DNA from: JAPLDB01 sp038230515
Lineage (GTDB): Bacteria > Bacteroidota > Bacteroidia > AKYH767-A > 2013-40CM-41-45
DNA: 64,000 bases
Direction of reading: 5' to 3'
Assembly (NCBI GenBank): GCA_038230515.1
Contig: JBBRND010000002.1
Span: 124,001-188,000, forward strand
Shown: positions 53,479-61,650 of the stretch, piece by piece
Numbering within the stretch: the first letter of the stretch is position 1
How the letters are laid out: each line of letters opens with the position of its first letter
Program-made: the position numbers and the translations under genes
Notes under the pieces: model-generated
Seen by the model: the letters and a program-made list of their open reading frames with translations, nothing else
Databases searched by the model: none
Told to the model about the DNA's origin: nothing

Positions 53479-54156
53479 ATGAAAATTCTTATTGTAGAAG
53501 ACGAAAAAGATTTATTAAACGCCATGGTGGATTATCTTCATCAAAGCGGAATGACTTGTGAGAAGGCATCTACGCTTGAAGAAGCGCTCGAGCGAATTGA
53601 CTTATACGATTATGATGGCATTATTCTCGACATCGGCTTGCCTGATGGAAGCGGATTAAAAGTGATCGAGGAAATGAAAAAGAAAAATCATCAGACTGGC
53701 ATTTTAATTGTGTCAGCAAAAAACTCCCTTGACGATCGCCTTGCAGGTCTTAATATCGGGGCAGATGATTACATCATCAAACCATTTCACATGCCCGAAC
53801 TTGTTGCGAGAATAAAATCTGTTTTCCGCAGAAGATCTTTCCAAGGAAAAAAAGAACTGGTGATGAATGAACTTCGTGTAATTCCTGATGAGATGATGTT
53901 CTTTGTGAATGACAAACAGGTGCCTCTCACAAAAACAGAACACGATCTTTTAATGTTTCTTTTGAGCAACTCAAATAAAGTGCTCACTAAAGAGTCAATA
54001 GCGGAACATCTTTGGGGCGACCATGCAGACATGGCTGACTCGTTTGATTTTATTTACAGTCATATTAAAAATCTTCGCAAAAAAATTATTGATCACGGAG
54101 GACGCGACTACGTGAAATCCGTTTACGGAGTAGGCTACAAATTTCATAGTGAATGA
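53479..54156 (+). CDS. OmpR/PhoB-family response regulator
   Basis: A 225-residue regulator with its start at ATG 53479 (MKILIVEDEKDLLNAMVDYL). The receiver domain has the acidic pocket in VEDEKD and the phosphorylation Asp in GIILDIGLPDGSG, Ser/Thr in ILIVSAKNS and Lys in DDYIIKPFHMPEL. The C-terminal winged-helix DNA-binding domain includes LTKTEHDLLMFLLSNSNKVL and the recognition region SHIKNLRKKI. The next gene overlaps by 4 bp and encodes its kinase. Confidence 0.95.
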   Translation: MKILIVEDEKDLLNAMVDYLHQSGMTCEKASTLEEALERIDLYDYDGIILDIGLPDGSGLKVIEEMKKKNHQTGILIVSAKNSLDDRLAGLNIGADDYIIKPFHMPELVARIKSVFRRRSFQGKKELVMNELRVIPDEMMFFVNDKQVPLTKTEHDLLMFLLSNSNKVLTKESIAEHLWGDHADMADSFDFIYSHIKNLRKKIIDHGGRDYVKSVYGVGYKFHSE

Positions 54157-55436
54157 AGTTACTGAACGTAACCAACCGGTATTACATCATCATTGCTGTG
54201 GCACTTGTGCTGATTGGTTGCGGCTTTCTTACCTACCGTCTTCTTTATCTCTTCGATAGGGAAATTACTCAGCACATGCTTTTGGAAAAGCAAGTGATTG
54301 ACCAACAACTCTACGAGGAGAAGAAGTTGCAGCACATGAGTTTCAAGTTCGGAGATCACATAGAAGTGCAACCGATAGACAAATTCACCACATTTCGAAT
54401 ACATGTTAATGATACCGAAATGTTCGACCCTCTAAAAAAGGAAGTAGTCGCTTTTCGTATTCTCTCCTACGAACAACAGATTGACAGCACCGGTTACCGA
54501 ATAAAAATCCGCAGGAGGCTAACAGAAGATCAGGATGTTTTGTATGGTGTACTCGTTGCAGTAGTTCTTATCGGATTGGATGTGGTGATTTCATTTTATT
54601 TTCTCAACCGATGGTTCTCCAGAAAAATATGGGCACCGTTTTATGCTGCATTGAACCTTTTGAAAAATTTCGATTTGAGAAAAGAGGGAAAGCCGCGGTT
54701 TAGATCGAGTGCAATTGAAGAATTTAACAGGATGAATAATGAACTCCGCAAACTGACTGATAAAGTAACGAGTGATTATCACAATCTCAAAGAATTTACC
54801 GAAAACATGTCACATGAAACACAGACACCACTTGCTATTATTCACTCGCGACTGGATGTATTGATGCAGGCAGAAAATTTAACAGAGCAGCAGCAAGAGC
54901 ACATCCGCACAACACTTGATGCGGTGAACCGTCTTTCCAAAATGAACAAGGGGTTGACACTACTTGCAAAGATTGACAACAATCAGTTTTTGGATGAAAA
55001 AGAATTCAGCATTGCTGAAGTGATTGAAAAACATCTTTCACAACTTGATATTTTTATCGAGACAAGGGAAATTCGTGTAATAAAAAACCTGAGTCCACGC
55101 ATTCGCGTAACCATGAATGTAAATCTCGCTGATGTTCTGCTGACAAATCTTTTATCAAACGCAATCAAGTATAATGTGGATAAAGGAATCCTGAAAGTCG
55201 CGCTCGATGAAAAAACACTCGTTATCTCTAATACTGGAGATGCACCACTTCTTTCCTCCGAACAGATTTTTGAGCGCTTTAAACGGGGAGGTGAAAAAAT
55301 TGACTCCACCGGATTGGGAATGGCAATTGTGAAAAAAATATGTGATTTCAACGGACTGGAAATATCACACAATTATTATGAGCACCTGCATTCATTTACA
55401 GTAAAACTCAACTCCGATAAAGTGAAACTAACTTAG
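54153..55436 (+). CDS. Sensor histidine kinase, partner of the OmpR-type regulator
   Basis: A 427-residue membrane kinase with two transmembrane helices (~12-32 and ~130-152) flanking a periplasmic sensor of ~95 residues. A HAMP-like segment follows. The HisKA domain contains the phosphoacceptor in ENMSHETQTPLAIIHSRLDV. The ATPase domain has the N box DVLLTNLLSNAIKYN, a shortened G1 box (VISNTGDAPLLSS), the F box IFERFKRG and the G2 box DSTGLGMAIVKKI. It is the cognate kinase of the overlapping regulator gene (ATGA overlap). The signal is not evident. Confidence 0.93.
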   Translation: MKLLNVTNRYYIIIAVALVLIGCGFLTYRLLYLFDREITQHMLLEKQVIDQQLYEEKKLQHMSFKFGDHIEVQPIDKFTTFRIHVNDTEMFDPLKKEVVAFRILSYEQQIDSTGYRIKIRRRLTEDQDVLYGVLVAVVLIGLDVVISFYFLNRWFSRKIWAPFYAALNLLKNFDLRKEGKPRFRSSAIEEFNRMNNELRKLTDKVTSDYHNLKEFTENMSHETQTPLAIIHSRLDVLMQAENLTEQQQEHIRTTLDAVNRLSKMNKGLTLLAKIDNNQFLDEKEFSIAEVIEKHLSQLDIFIETREIRVIKNLSPRIRVTMNVNLADVLLTNLLSNAIKYNVDKGILKVALDEKTLVISNTGDAPLLSSEQIFERFKRGGEKIDSTGLGMAIVKKICDFNGLEISHNYYEHLHSFTVKLNSDKVKLT

Positions 55437-55462
55437 TGAAAATGCGTGCGGCAAAAAATCGG

Positions 55463-55494
55463 TTTGCTTCGGGCGCTTTAATGTTCTACTTTTG
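55463..55494 (+). promoter_or_regulatory. Complete Bacteroidota promoter for tatA
   Basis: TTTG at 55463-55466 and TACTTTTG at 55487-55494 are spaced by 20 bp, which is an exact match to the -33/-7 consensus of the phylum. Confidence 0.75.
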
Positions 55495-55539
55495 ATCCCA
55501 CAATCGGCAACTGAAGCGGTTGCTAAAAATCTAATCAAA

Positions 55540-55725
55540 ATGTTTCTTCAAATTATTCTCGGAATCTTAGGCGCACAGGAAATCATCATTCTGGCGCTCG
55601 TTATTCTTTTATTTTTCGGTGGAAAAAAAATTCCTGAACTGATGAAGGGATTAGGCAAAGGCATCAAAGAATTTAAAGATGCAAGCAACGGAGTTGAAAA
55701 CGAAAAACCTGAAGAGAAAAAATAA
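55540..55725 (+). CDS. tatA: Sec-independent protein translocase subunit TatA
   Basis: A 61-residue TatA/TatE protein, part of the twin-arginine translocase that exports folded proteins. The ATG at 55540 was chosen because it starts the family-typical short N-terminus. The transmembrane helix (GAQEIIILALVILLFFGGKK) is followed by the conserved FGGKKIPELMKGLGKGIKEFK amphipathic helix and an acidic tail. The length is normal. It has its own promoter. tatC is not in the window. Confidence 0.93.
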   Translation: MFLQIILGILGAQEIIILALVILLFFGGKKIPELMKGLGKGIKEFKDASNGVENEKPEEKK

Positions 55726-55766
55726 TTTTTCTTCTTCTTTCATTTTCTGGCATAGCATTATTCCAT

Positions 55767-55790
55767 AGGCATTTTTTTCATGCCTTTGTT
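55767..55790. terminator. Possible bidirectional terminator after tatA
   Basis: AGGCAT and ATGCCT form a 6-bp stem around a T-rich 7-nt loop, between the convergent tatA and the 86-aa gene. T- and A-rich flanks on the two sides could serve both transcripts. The stem is short, so this is tentative. Confidence 0.4.
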
Positions 55791-55814
55791 CTTGAAAAAA
55801 AAATTTACAAGGAC

Positions 55815-56075
55815 TTACTTTGAGCTCCTGATGCGAATGATTTCCTTTACGGAAATTGTTTCGCGAACGGGTTCGAGTTCACTCAAGTCATTGGTGTGTA
55901 CAATGTGAATTAGCCGTCTTCCTTTCTGAACATTCACAAAATAAACCTCCCCGATAGGAACGCAAGGGGAAATATCTGTTTTGTCAAGAAACAACCAACC
56001 GACTTTGCGTTTGTTGTTCCTGAGATAGAGTGTTGAAATTTTGTTGAGGTGCGGAGTAATTTCTTCAAATCTCAT
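55815..56075 (-). CDS. Small hypothetical protein, 86 aa
   Basis: An 86-residue soluble protein, basic and beta-rich (STLYLRNNKRKVGWLFLDKT and GEVYFVNVQKGRRLIHIVHT). It has no signal peptide. I recognise no family. The balanced codon use and the adjacent small gene upstream on the same strand (35 bp away at 56111) suggest a two-gene unit. Role unknown. Confidence 0.62.
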   Translation of the reverse strand: MRFEEITPHLNKISTLYLRNNKRKVGWLFLDKTDISPCVPIGEVYFVNVQKGRRLIHIVHTNDLSELEPVRETISVKEIIRIRSSK

Positions 56076-56110
56076 AGTTTTTGTGTTTAATATTTCATGT
56101 TAAATTATGT

Positions 56111-56425
56111 TCAGTGTTTAAAATGGTAAATGCTCGAAACAATTTTTTCTTCTATGACTTCTTCAGCTTCTTCCGTTTTGCTTTTTCCATCAATCGTTGC
56201 AGTTACATCCACGCGCGTAAAGCCCTTATCCAAACTGGATATCCGGAACAGCACATGCTGTGGTTGCCGAAACCATTTGCCATTGCGGTACGCAAGTACA
56301 ATGGTTCCTTTTAAATCTATTTTTTCGATTTCGTATCCTTGCTTCTTCAGCAAGTTCTTCAACAACTGAATTACTTCAGGTACGGAGCAATTCAACAAAG
56401 CGGTTTCCATAGCCATAACAATCAA
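56111..56425 (-). CDS. Small hypothetical protein, 104 aa
   Basis: A 104-residue soluble protein with an alpha/beta pattern: a helix (PEVIQLLKNLLKKQGYEIE) followed by strands (IVLAYRNGKWFRQP, HVLFRISSLDKGFTRVDVTA). It looks like a small ligand- or lipid-binding fold, but I recognise no family. ATG codons at 56425, 56416 and 56410 are all possible starts. It is the first gene of a probable pair with the 86-aa gene. Confidence 0.6.
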   Translation of the reverse strand: MIVMAMETALLNCSVPEVIQLLKNLLKKQGYEIEKIDLKGTIVLAYRNGKWFRQPQHVLFRISSLDKGFTRVDVTATIDGKSKTEEAEEVIEEKIVSSIYHFKH

Positions 56426-56861
56426 GTTAACGATGAGTGAAATTAAGCCGCGAAAACTTCTAGCTATACGACTGCGTGAAGGTTGGTTGGTAGTGCAGTC
56501 CTTAACCGGAGTTTACGGGACTCCGGTTGTTGAGGTTGGTCAGAAAGACAATGCAAACATACTACAATTTTGAAGAATTGGTTCTGATTTTATGCCAATA
56601 CATGTTTACTGAATATGAACGGGTGTTTTGTTGGGGTGAATGGTTTCCTCCGCTTGTTGAACATATCGTTTGACTACACCAACAGCAAAAGATTCGTGGC
56701 GAACGTAGTTTGATGATGAAATGTGTAAGAATAAGCGGTGATTGCAGGAACTTCACAGCGTACTCATCGTAAATTTTAGGAAAACCAAAGGAAGTTTATA
56801 TTTTTGCAGACACGCGAGAAAAATGCTTATGTAGAATTACGATAACCAAAGAAGAAACCGG
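56426..56861. other. 436-bp gap with one hairpin and a promoter
   Basis: No gene is convincing here. A perfect 9-bp hairpin, AACCGGAGT/ACTCCGGTT, lies at 56504-56528 with a 7-nt loop and without a T-tract. On the minus strand ~44 codons are open between stops at 56750-56620, without a plausible start, so it may be a degraded gene. The right end holds the promoter of the transglycosylase gene. Confidence 0.5.
56799..56806 (+). promoter_or_regulatory. -7 box for the lytic transglycosylase gene
   Basis: TATTTTTG, an exact -7 element, lies 55 bp before the ATG at 56862. Confidence 0.6.
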
Positions 56862-58400
56862 ATGAAAAAATCCTTCAATTATATCAAAAAGGCATTGCTG
56901 TTAATCGCAGCGATGTTTTTGTTTTTTAAATCCGGCTTCGCGCAGGGCTCGGCTCCGGCATGTCCAGGAGAAAAGGGTTGCGAGTACGATCCGATTGCTG
57001 CCGCGCTCGACAGTTTGGTAAATCTGAATTACATTCAACGCTTAAGTTTTGCCAGTTCGGGCACTCAGCAAAACACATTTCAACCTTATGAGGTTCCGTC
57101 TTACTCAGATGATGTGTATGCAAAGCGCATCGAAAAAATTCAAAGTCCGATTGCACTCATATACAATCAGCAGGTGCGGGAGTACATTGAAATGTATGCA
57201 ATGCGCAAACGCCAACTGACGGAACGCGTAATGGGATTGGCTCAACTCTATTTTCCGATGTACGAGCAGGTGCTCGATCAAAATGATTTACCGCTAGAGT
57301 TTAAATACCTTAGTATTGTTGAATCGGCATTGAACCCGGAAGCAAAGTCAAGAGTGGGTGCAACTGGGTTGTGGCAGTTTATGCTTCAAACGGGTAAACT
57401 CTATAACCTTAAAGTGAATTCTTACATTGATGAGCGCAGAGATCCGATGAAGAGTACACAGGCAGCGTGTGAGTACTTTAAAAACATGTACAGCATTTAT
57501 CATGACTGGTTGCTGGTGATTGCCTCGTATAACTGTGGTGCAGGAAACGTGAACAAAGCGATTGCACGTTCAGGCGGCAAAACAAATTTCTGGGAGATCA
57601 GTAAATACTTACCTCGCGAAACGCGCGGTTATGTGCCGGCTTTTATTGCTGTTACTTACCTGATGAATTATTCTGCAGAACATAACCTGTTAGCAGTACC
57701 CCCTGTTATTTCTTTTTACGAAGCCGATACTGTTCTTGTTGACCAACAGGTTTCATTGCGCGATGTGGCAGAGGTTATTGATGTGCCTCTTGATTTGCTT
57801 ACTTACCTGAATCCTCTTTACAAGCGCGGAATAATTCCCGATGCTGATGAGCCACAGGTATTACGTTTACCAACAAATAAGATCAATACATATATTGCAA
57901 ACTCGGATAAACTCTTTGCTTCGGACACTCAACCAGACTTTACAGCGAATGATGAGTCTCCACTGCACGACTACATTACCAAGCAGGTAAAAAAATATTA
58001 TACCGTTAAGAATGGCGAGCATCTGTATTCCATCGCTGATAAATACAACTGCACCATCAACGATTTGAAACGCTGGAATAAATTCAAAGGAACCAAGGTT
58101 TACAAAGGTCAACGACTGGTGGTTTATGTAGAGGTAAAACAAAAAGCCGAGCCCAGAGCACAGATGGTAAAAAAACCGGCACGCGCTACAGTTGCTGATA
58201 CAAGCGCCAATGCGTCCCTGGATACTGATGCTCCTCAACCTGGAAAATACATCTGGCACATTGTGCAAAAGGGCGACACGCTTTTCAGTATTGCAAAACG
58301 TTACGAAGGTTCATCAGTGGAGCAAATTAAATCCATGAACAACCTCGACTCGAACGAACTGAAGCCAGGCACGAAGTTGCGCGTGAAGGTGAGCGGCTGA
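56862..58400 (+). CDS. Membrane-bound lytic murein transglycosylase with LysM domains (MltD-like)
   Basis: A 512-residue exported enzyme that cleaves peptidoglycan glycan strands to 1,6-anhydro ends. The signal peptide covers ~1-27 (FAQG). The SLT catalytic domain (~115-265) has the catalytic Glu in KYLSIVESALNPEAKS, then GATGLWQFML, and the VIASYNCGAGNVNKAI motif. One central LysM-like stretch (~275-340) is followed by LysM domains at ~383-428 (YYTVKNGEHLYSIADKYNCT) and ~465-510 (HIVQKGDTLFSIAKRYEGS). The domain order is that of MltD. It may act in cell-wall remodelling. Confidence 0.94.
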   Translation: MKKSFNYIKKALLLIAAMFLFFKSGFAQGSAPACPGEKGCEYDPIAAALDSLVNLNYIQRLSFASSGTQQNTFQPYEVPSYSDDVYAKRIEKIQSPIALIYNQQVREYIEMYAMRKRQLTERVMGLAQLYFPMYEQVLDQNDLPLEFKYLSIVESALNPEAKSRVGATGLWQFMLQTGKLYNLKVNSYIDERRDPMKSTQAACEYFKNMYSIYHDWLLVIASYNCGAGNVNKAIARSGGKTNFWEISKYLPRETRGYVPAFIAVTYLMNYSAEHNLLAVPPVISFYEADTVLVDQQVSLRDVAEVIDVPLDLLTYLNPLYKRGIIPDADEPQVLRLPTNKINTYIANSDKLFASDTQPDFTANDESPLHDYITKQVKKYYTVKNGEHLYSIADKYNCTINDLKRWNKFKGTKVYKGQRLVVYVEVKQKAEPRAQMVKKPARATVADTSANASLDTDAPQPGKYIWHIVQKGDTLFSIAKRYEGSSVEQIKSMNNLDSNELKPGTKLRVKVSG

Positions 58401-58461
58401 ATGATTGGGCAAGAGGCAATTGCTTCATTCGTAAATTTGCAAGCATTCCCTTTTCGCACCC

Positions 58462-58635
58462 ATGAATAAGAAAAAACAATCTTCCTTCAATGCCGCCAAA
58501 CGTTTGCAGCGCAAGCTCGCTATGCAGGCAGGTTTTTATGACGGCCGCTTTAAAGAAAAAGTAGTGAAGGATAAGAAGAAGGAATATTCACGAAAGCTGG
58601 CGAGGAAAAAAGTGAATCTCAATAAGGCAGATTAG
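58462..58635 (+). CDS. Very basic small protein, 57 aa
   Basis: An ATG at 58462 opens a 57-codon frame to TAG at 58633. The product is about 40 % Lys/Arg (MNKKKQSSFNAAKRLQRKLA, then GFYDGRFKEKVVKDKKK and YSRKLARKK) with no signal peptide. Its composition resembles a ribosome- or nucleic-acid-associated small protein. The even coding composition and the position 61 bp after a gene and 58 bp before the next support it. I recall similar short basic proteins in other Bacteroidota, but I cannot name a family. Function unknown. Confidence 0.68.
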   Translation: MNKKKQSSFNAAKRLQRKLAMQAGFYDGRFKEKVVKDKKKEYSRKLARKKVNLNKAD

Positions 58636-58693
58636 CCAAATTAGATTTGTCTGTTAGCGGTGTATTCGTTTCTTTTGTACAAACATGCGCTGC

Positions 58694-59608
58694 ATGAAAA
58701 TTATTCTCCGGTCTGTTTTTTTAGTTTCAATTTTACTTTTCTCTTTTTCAGTTTCTGCGAATGAAGCGGATTCGCTGCGGCAGGTTATTCAAAGATTGCA
58801 ATCGCAGGCAGCAGGACAGGGCGGAATTGGAAGTGATGTGGTGAAGGTGGCGCTGTTCAGTTTGCTGCCATTTGTAGTTGCGTTTTCATTTATCGTATTT
58901 ATTTTTTACCGCAACAAGCGCGAAGCCGGCTTTAAACAGCAGGAAGCCGAACTGAAACACCAGGTGGCTGAAGTAGAAATGAAAGCGCTGCGCGCACAAA
59001 TAAATCCACATTTTATTTTTAACTGCCTTAACTCTGTTCACCGGTTTATGGAATCGGATAAACTTAAGGAAGCCGGAGAGTATCTCATAAAATTTTCGAA
59101 CCTGATTCGCATGGTGCTTGAAAACTCAATGCACCGTGAGGTTTCATTGGCTGATGATCTTTTTGCGCTGCGGCTGTATATTGAAATGGAGCAGTTGCGC
59201 ATGAATTACAATTTTGATTACGTGCTGAAGGTGGAGCCGTCTCTTGATCTTGATCATACGCTTGTGCCGCCACACATTGTGCAGCCGTTTGTGGAGAACA
59301 GCATCTGGCATGGGCTTAATAATAAACCGGAGCAGGGCACGCTTACCGTTGCCATTACGCGCGAAGGAGACATGCTTAAGTATTGTGTGGAAGATGACGG
59401 TGTAAAACAAAAACTGGCTGATGCAGTGCTGGTAAATAATGTGAAGAAAAAATCGCTGGGCATGAGTTTGACCAAGGAGCGCCTCGAAGTTCTTAATCAA
59501 ACCAAGGGAAGCAAAGCGGGATTTACGGTGCATGATATTATGGACGAACAACATCGCTACAAAGGCAAGCGGGTGGAATTAATGCTGCCGTTTGTGAGTG
59601 AGATTTAA
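58694..59608 (+). CDS. LytS/YehU-type sensor histidine kinase
   Basis: A 304-residue kinase of the His_kinase (PF06580) class. The start at ATG 58694 gives a signal peptide (residues ~1-22), a short periplasmic part and one transmembrane helix (~55-78). A coiled coil and the phosphoacceptor region KALRAQINPHFIFNCLNSVH follow. The ATPase domain has VPPHIVQPFVENSIWHGL (N box) and the G boxes EDDGVKQ and KKKSLGMSLTKERLEVLN. The next gene encodes a LytTR regulator, so this pair acts as a two-component system. The signal is unknown. Confidence 0.93.
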   Translation: MKIILRSVFLVSILLFSFSVSANEADSLRQVIQRLQSQAAGQGGIGSDVVKVALFSLLPFVVAFSFIVFIFYRNKREAGFKQQEAELKHQVAEVEMKALRAQINPHFIFNCLNSVHRFMESDKLKEAGEYLIKFSNLIRMVLENSMHREVSLADDLFALRLYIEMEQLRMNYNFDYVLKVEPSLDLDHTLVPPHIVQPFVENSIWHGLNNKPEQGTLTVAITREGDMLKYCVEDDGVKQKLADAVLVNNVKKKSLGMSLTKERLEVLNQTKGSKAGFTVHDIMDEQHRYKGKRVELMLPFVSEI

Positions 59609-59656
59609 CCGCAGATGTTGAATCATAGCTATTCAATTTTCACTATTCAATAATTT

Positions 59657-60406
59657 ATGTACACAGCATTTATTGTTGATGATGAAAAACATCAACAGGA
59701 AACACTGGTTGATTTGCTGACGGAAAATTTTCCGCAGTATTCTGTTGCAGCTGTTTGTTCATCGGTGCCGGAGGCAGTGGAGAAGATAAAATCGCTGAAG
59801 CCGCAATTGGTTTTCCTGGATGTGGTAATGCCTCCGCACACGGGTTTTGATCTGCTCACTCAACTGGAGGAAAGGAATTTTGAAGTAATCTTTACCACCT
59901 CGCATGAGCAGTATGCCATTCATGCTTTTAAAGTTTCGGCTGTTGATTATCTTCTCAAGCCATTCGGAAAAAATGAATTGGGTGATGCGCTGAAAAAGTT
60001 TGAAGGCAAAATTTCAGACAAAAAATCTTCCCGTCACATGGAAGTGCTGCTTCAGAATTTAAACAGTACCGCGCTCGATCATACTAAAATTGCATTGCCT
60101 ACGCTGAGTGGTTTTGTGTTTGTGCAGGTGAAAGATATTGTGCGCTGCAAGGCAGATAATACCTACACCACTTTTTTTATTTCCGATAAACGGCAGTTTG
60201 TTGTTTCGAAAAGCATGAAGGAATGCGAGGAACTCTTGCGCGATTTTAATTTTTTCAGAACACATGTATCGCACCTTATTAACATGAATCAAATTTCGGA
60301 GTATCTGAAAGGCGATGGTGGAACAGTAAAGATGACGGATGGTGCAAGCGTAGATGTATCGCGCCATAAAAAGGATGAGTTCCTGAAACAGCTTCGCAAA
60401 ATCTGA
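59657..60406 (+). CDS. LytTR-family response regulator
   Basis: A 249-residue regulator. The receiver domain has DDEKHQQ near the N-terminus, the phosphorylation Asp in LVFLDVVMPPHTGFDL, Thr in VIFTTSHEQY and Lys in VDYLLKPFGKNEL. The C-terminal LytTR domain (~145-249) includes FVQVKDIVRCKADNTYTTFF and FFRTHVSHLINMNQISEYLK. LytTR proteins bind DNA as phased direct repeats spaced by about one or two helical turns. That is of interest because periodic 21-bp repeats begin 5 bp after its stop codon. It is 48 bp after its kinase gene. Confidence 0.94.
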   Translation: MYTAFIVDDEKHQQETLVDLLTENFPQYSVAAVCSSVPEAVEKIKSLKPQLVFLDVVMPPHTGFDLLTQLEERNFEVIFTTSHEQYAIHAFKVSAVDYLLKPFGKNELGDALKKFEGKISDKKSSRHMEVLLQNLNSTALDHTKIALPTLSGFVFVQVKDIVRCKADNTYTTFFISDKRQFVVSKSMKECEELLRDFNFFRTHVSHLINMNQISEYLKGDGGTVKMTDGASVDVSRHKKDEFLKQLRKI

Positions 60407-60410
60407 GCCT

Positions 60411-60473
60411 TTTTTTTGCCCATCTGCCATCCTCATACCATTTTCTACATTTCTCATACCACTATCTGCCAGC
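60411..60473 (+). repeat. Three-unit 21-bp mini-array after the LytTR regulator
   Basis: CTCATACCA occurs at 60432 and 60453, exactly 21 bp apart, and ATCTGCCA occurs at 60422 and 60464, exactly 42 bp apart. Three registers of 21 bp (60411, 60432, 60453) therefore share parts of sequence. A fourth start, CTCA at 60474, continues the phase. Its sequence differs from array 3 and its phase is not continuous with it. Confidence 0.5.
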
Positions 60474-60698
60474 CTCAAAGTCTTGATTGACGCGGGCTTG
60501 CTGCCAATGTATTTTCGTTTCGTCATTCACAAATAAGAATGATGCATTCGAAAAACCGAAATGAAATTACAGCCAACCATAAAAACCGTTTTTCGCAGAA
60601 GCGCTACTGATATTCGCAGGCAGTGGCGTAACACAACCGGCAGACGTGCTGAATCCCTGTTTAGCACGTGCTGCCGTTTTTCTTCTTCTCTTTTAATA

Positions 60699-60950
60699 CT
60701 TGTTGGATGCAATGAAATACCTGATACAAATATTCAAACACACCTTGCATTAAATACTGCAGTTGTTTCATCCGTTAAAACGAGTGTTTCAACTGATGCA
60801 AGAAGTGTTGCATTACTTCCACCAAGTGTTTTAAGCCGTGCAACAAATGCATTGAGGTTTGCAACAGGTATTGCGAGTGGTAAAGCAAGTATCGTAAGCG
60901 ATAAAATAAGTATTTCACGCCTTCAAACACGTGCTTGATGCCATAAAATA
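60699..60950 (+). repeat. 21-bp tandem repeat array 3 (twelve units)
   Basis: Twelve consecutive 21-bp registers (12 x 21 = 252 bp) without indels. Typical units begin AGTGTTTCAACTGATGCAA or AGTATTTCACGCCTTCAAA. The constant parts are the first six bases (AGTRTT) and the last four (A-A-x-A). The middle ten bases vary freely. The four units at the left edge are weaker. It is the most diverged of the three large arrays, but the period is exact and the orientation relative to the downstream gene (61010) is the same as in arrays 1 and 2. The rest of 60474-60698 shows no gene that I trust. Confidence 0.88.
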
Positions 60951-61009
60951 TCGAAAATTTTCTCAAAAAAGAGCTTTATTAAATTATAAACCTTAAAAAC
61001 CAATTAAAA

Positions 61010-61627
61010 ATGAAAAAGAAACGCTACATCCCTGATGGGGATCCAAAACTGAAATTATGGATGCAAACTTTTAAAACAAATATTGCTTTAAAAGCTGCCA
61101 CACTCGGCTTAGCGCCAGCAGAAGTTACAGAACTTCAAAACTGGTGCGATGACATAATTTCAAAAATTAATGATGTGTCGGTGGCAAAGGCAGCATACAA
61201 ACAATCTGTAAGCGATAAAAATGGGCAACGTAAAATTTCTGTGGATGGAATTACTAATAAAGCCACCGGAATTAAAACATTGGTTACATATACTCCCGGC
61301 ATTGGTAACGACCTGGGTATTATAGGAGAAGACGATGGCTTCGATCCCCTCACTTTTAAAACCAAACTGAAAGCCATCATTTATACCGATCATGTAGTAA
61401 TTGAATTTATGAAGGACCAAACTGATGGTATCAATATCTATTCACGAATGAAAGGCGCTGCTGACTGGGCTTTCCTTGCGCTCGATACTCAATCGCCTTA
61501 TATTGATAACCGCCCTTTGCAAACACCGGGCAAGCCGGAAACGCGCGAATATATGGGCATTGGAGTGATAAACGATCAGCAACTGCCTTTGCACAGCGAA
61601 ATAATTTCAGTAGTTTTTGGTGGTTGA
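61010..61627 (+). CDS. Orphan 205-aa protein downstream of 21-bp array 3 (helical + FN3-like)
   Basis: A 205-residue protein with no signal peptide. Residues ~1-85 are helical, with the pattern DPKLKLWMQTFKTNIALKAA and LGLAPAEVTELQNWCDDIIS. Residues ~110-205 look like a fibronectin-III-type beta fold, with GINIYSRMKGAADWAFLALD, SPYIDNRPLQTPGKPETREY and HSEIISVVFGG. I recall many Bacteroidota proteins with this helical-plus-FN3 layout and the words SPYxDNRP and REYxAI, none of them with a known function. It starts 59 bp after the last repeat of array 3. The small gene at 61651 follows closely. Confidence 0.78.
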   Translation: MKKKRYIPDGDPKLKLWMQTFKTNIALKAATLGLAPAEVTELQNWCDDIISKINDVSVAKAAYKQSVSDKNGQRKISVDGITNKATGIKTLVTYTPGIGNDLGIIGEDDGFDPLTFKTKLKAIIYTDHVVIEFMKDQTDGINIYSRMKGAADWAFLALDTQSPYIDNRPLQTPGKPETREYMGIGVINDQQLPLHSEIISVVFGG

Positions 61628-61650
61628 ACAATGACTTAAATTCCTCTCTT

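Noticed and set aside
60561..60938. A 125-aa frame on the plus strand that runs through array 3
   Set aside because: Same reason: the frame is open because of the 21-bp repeat. Its N-terminal part has no homology that I see, and no promoter or start is convincing.
1398..60950. CRISPR array interpretation of the 21-bp repeats
   Set aside because: Units follow each other directly with no spacers, are degenerate, and no cas gene is in the window.
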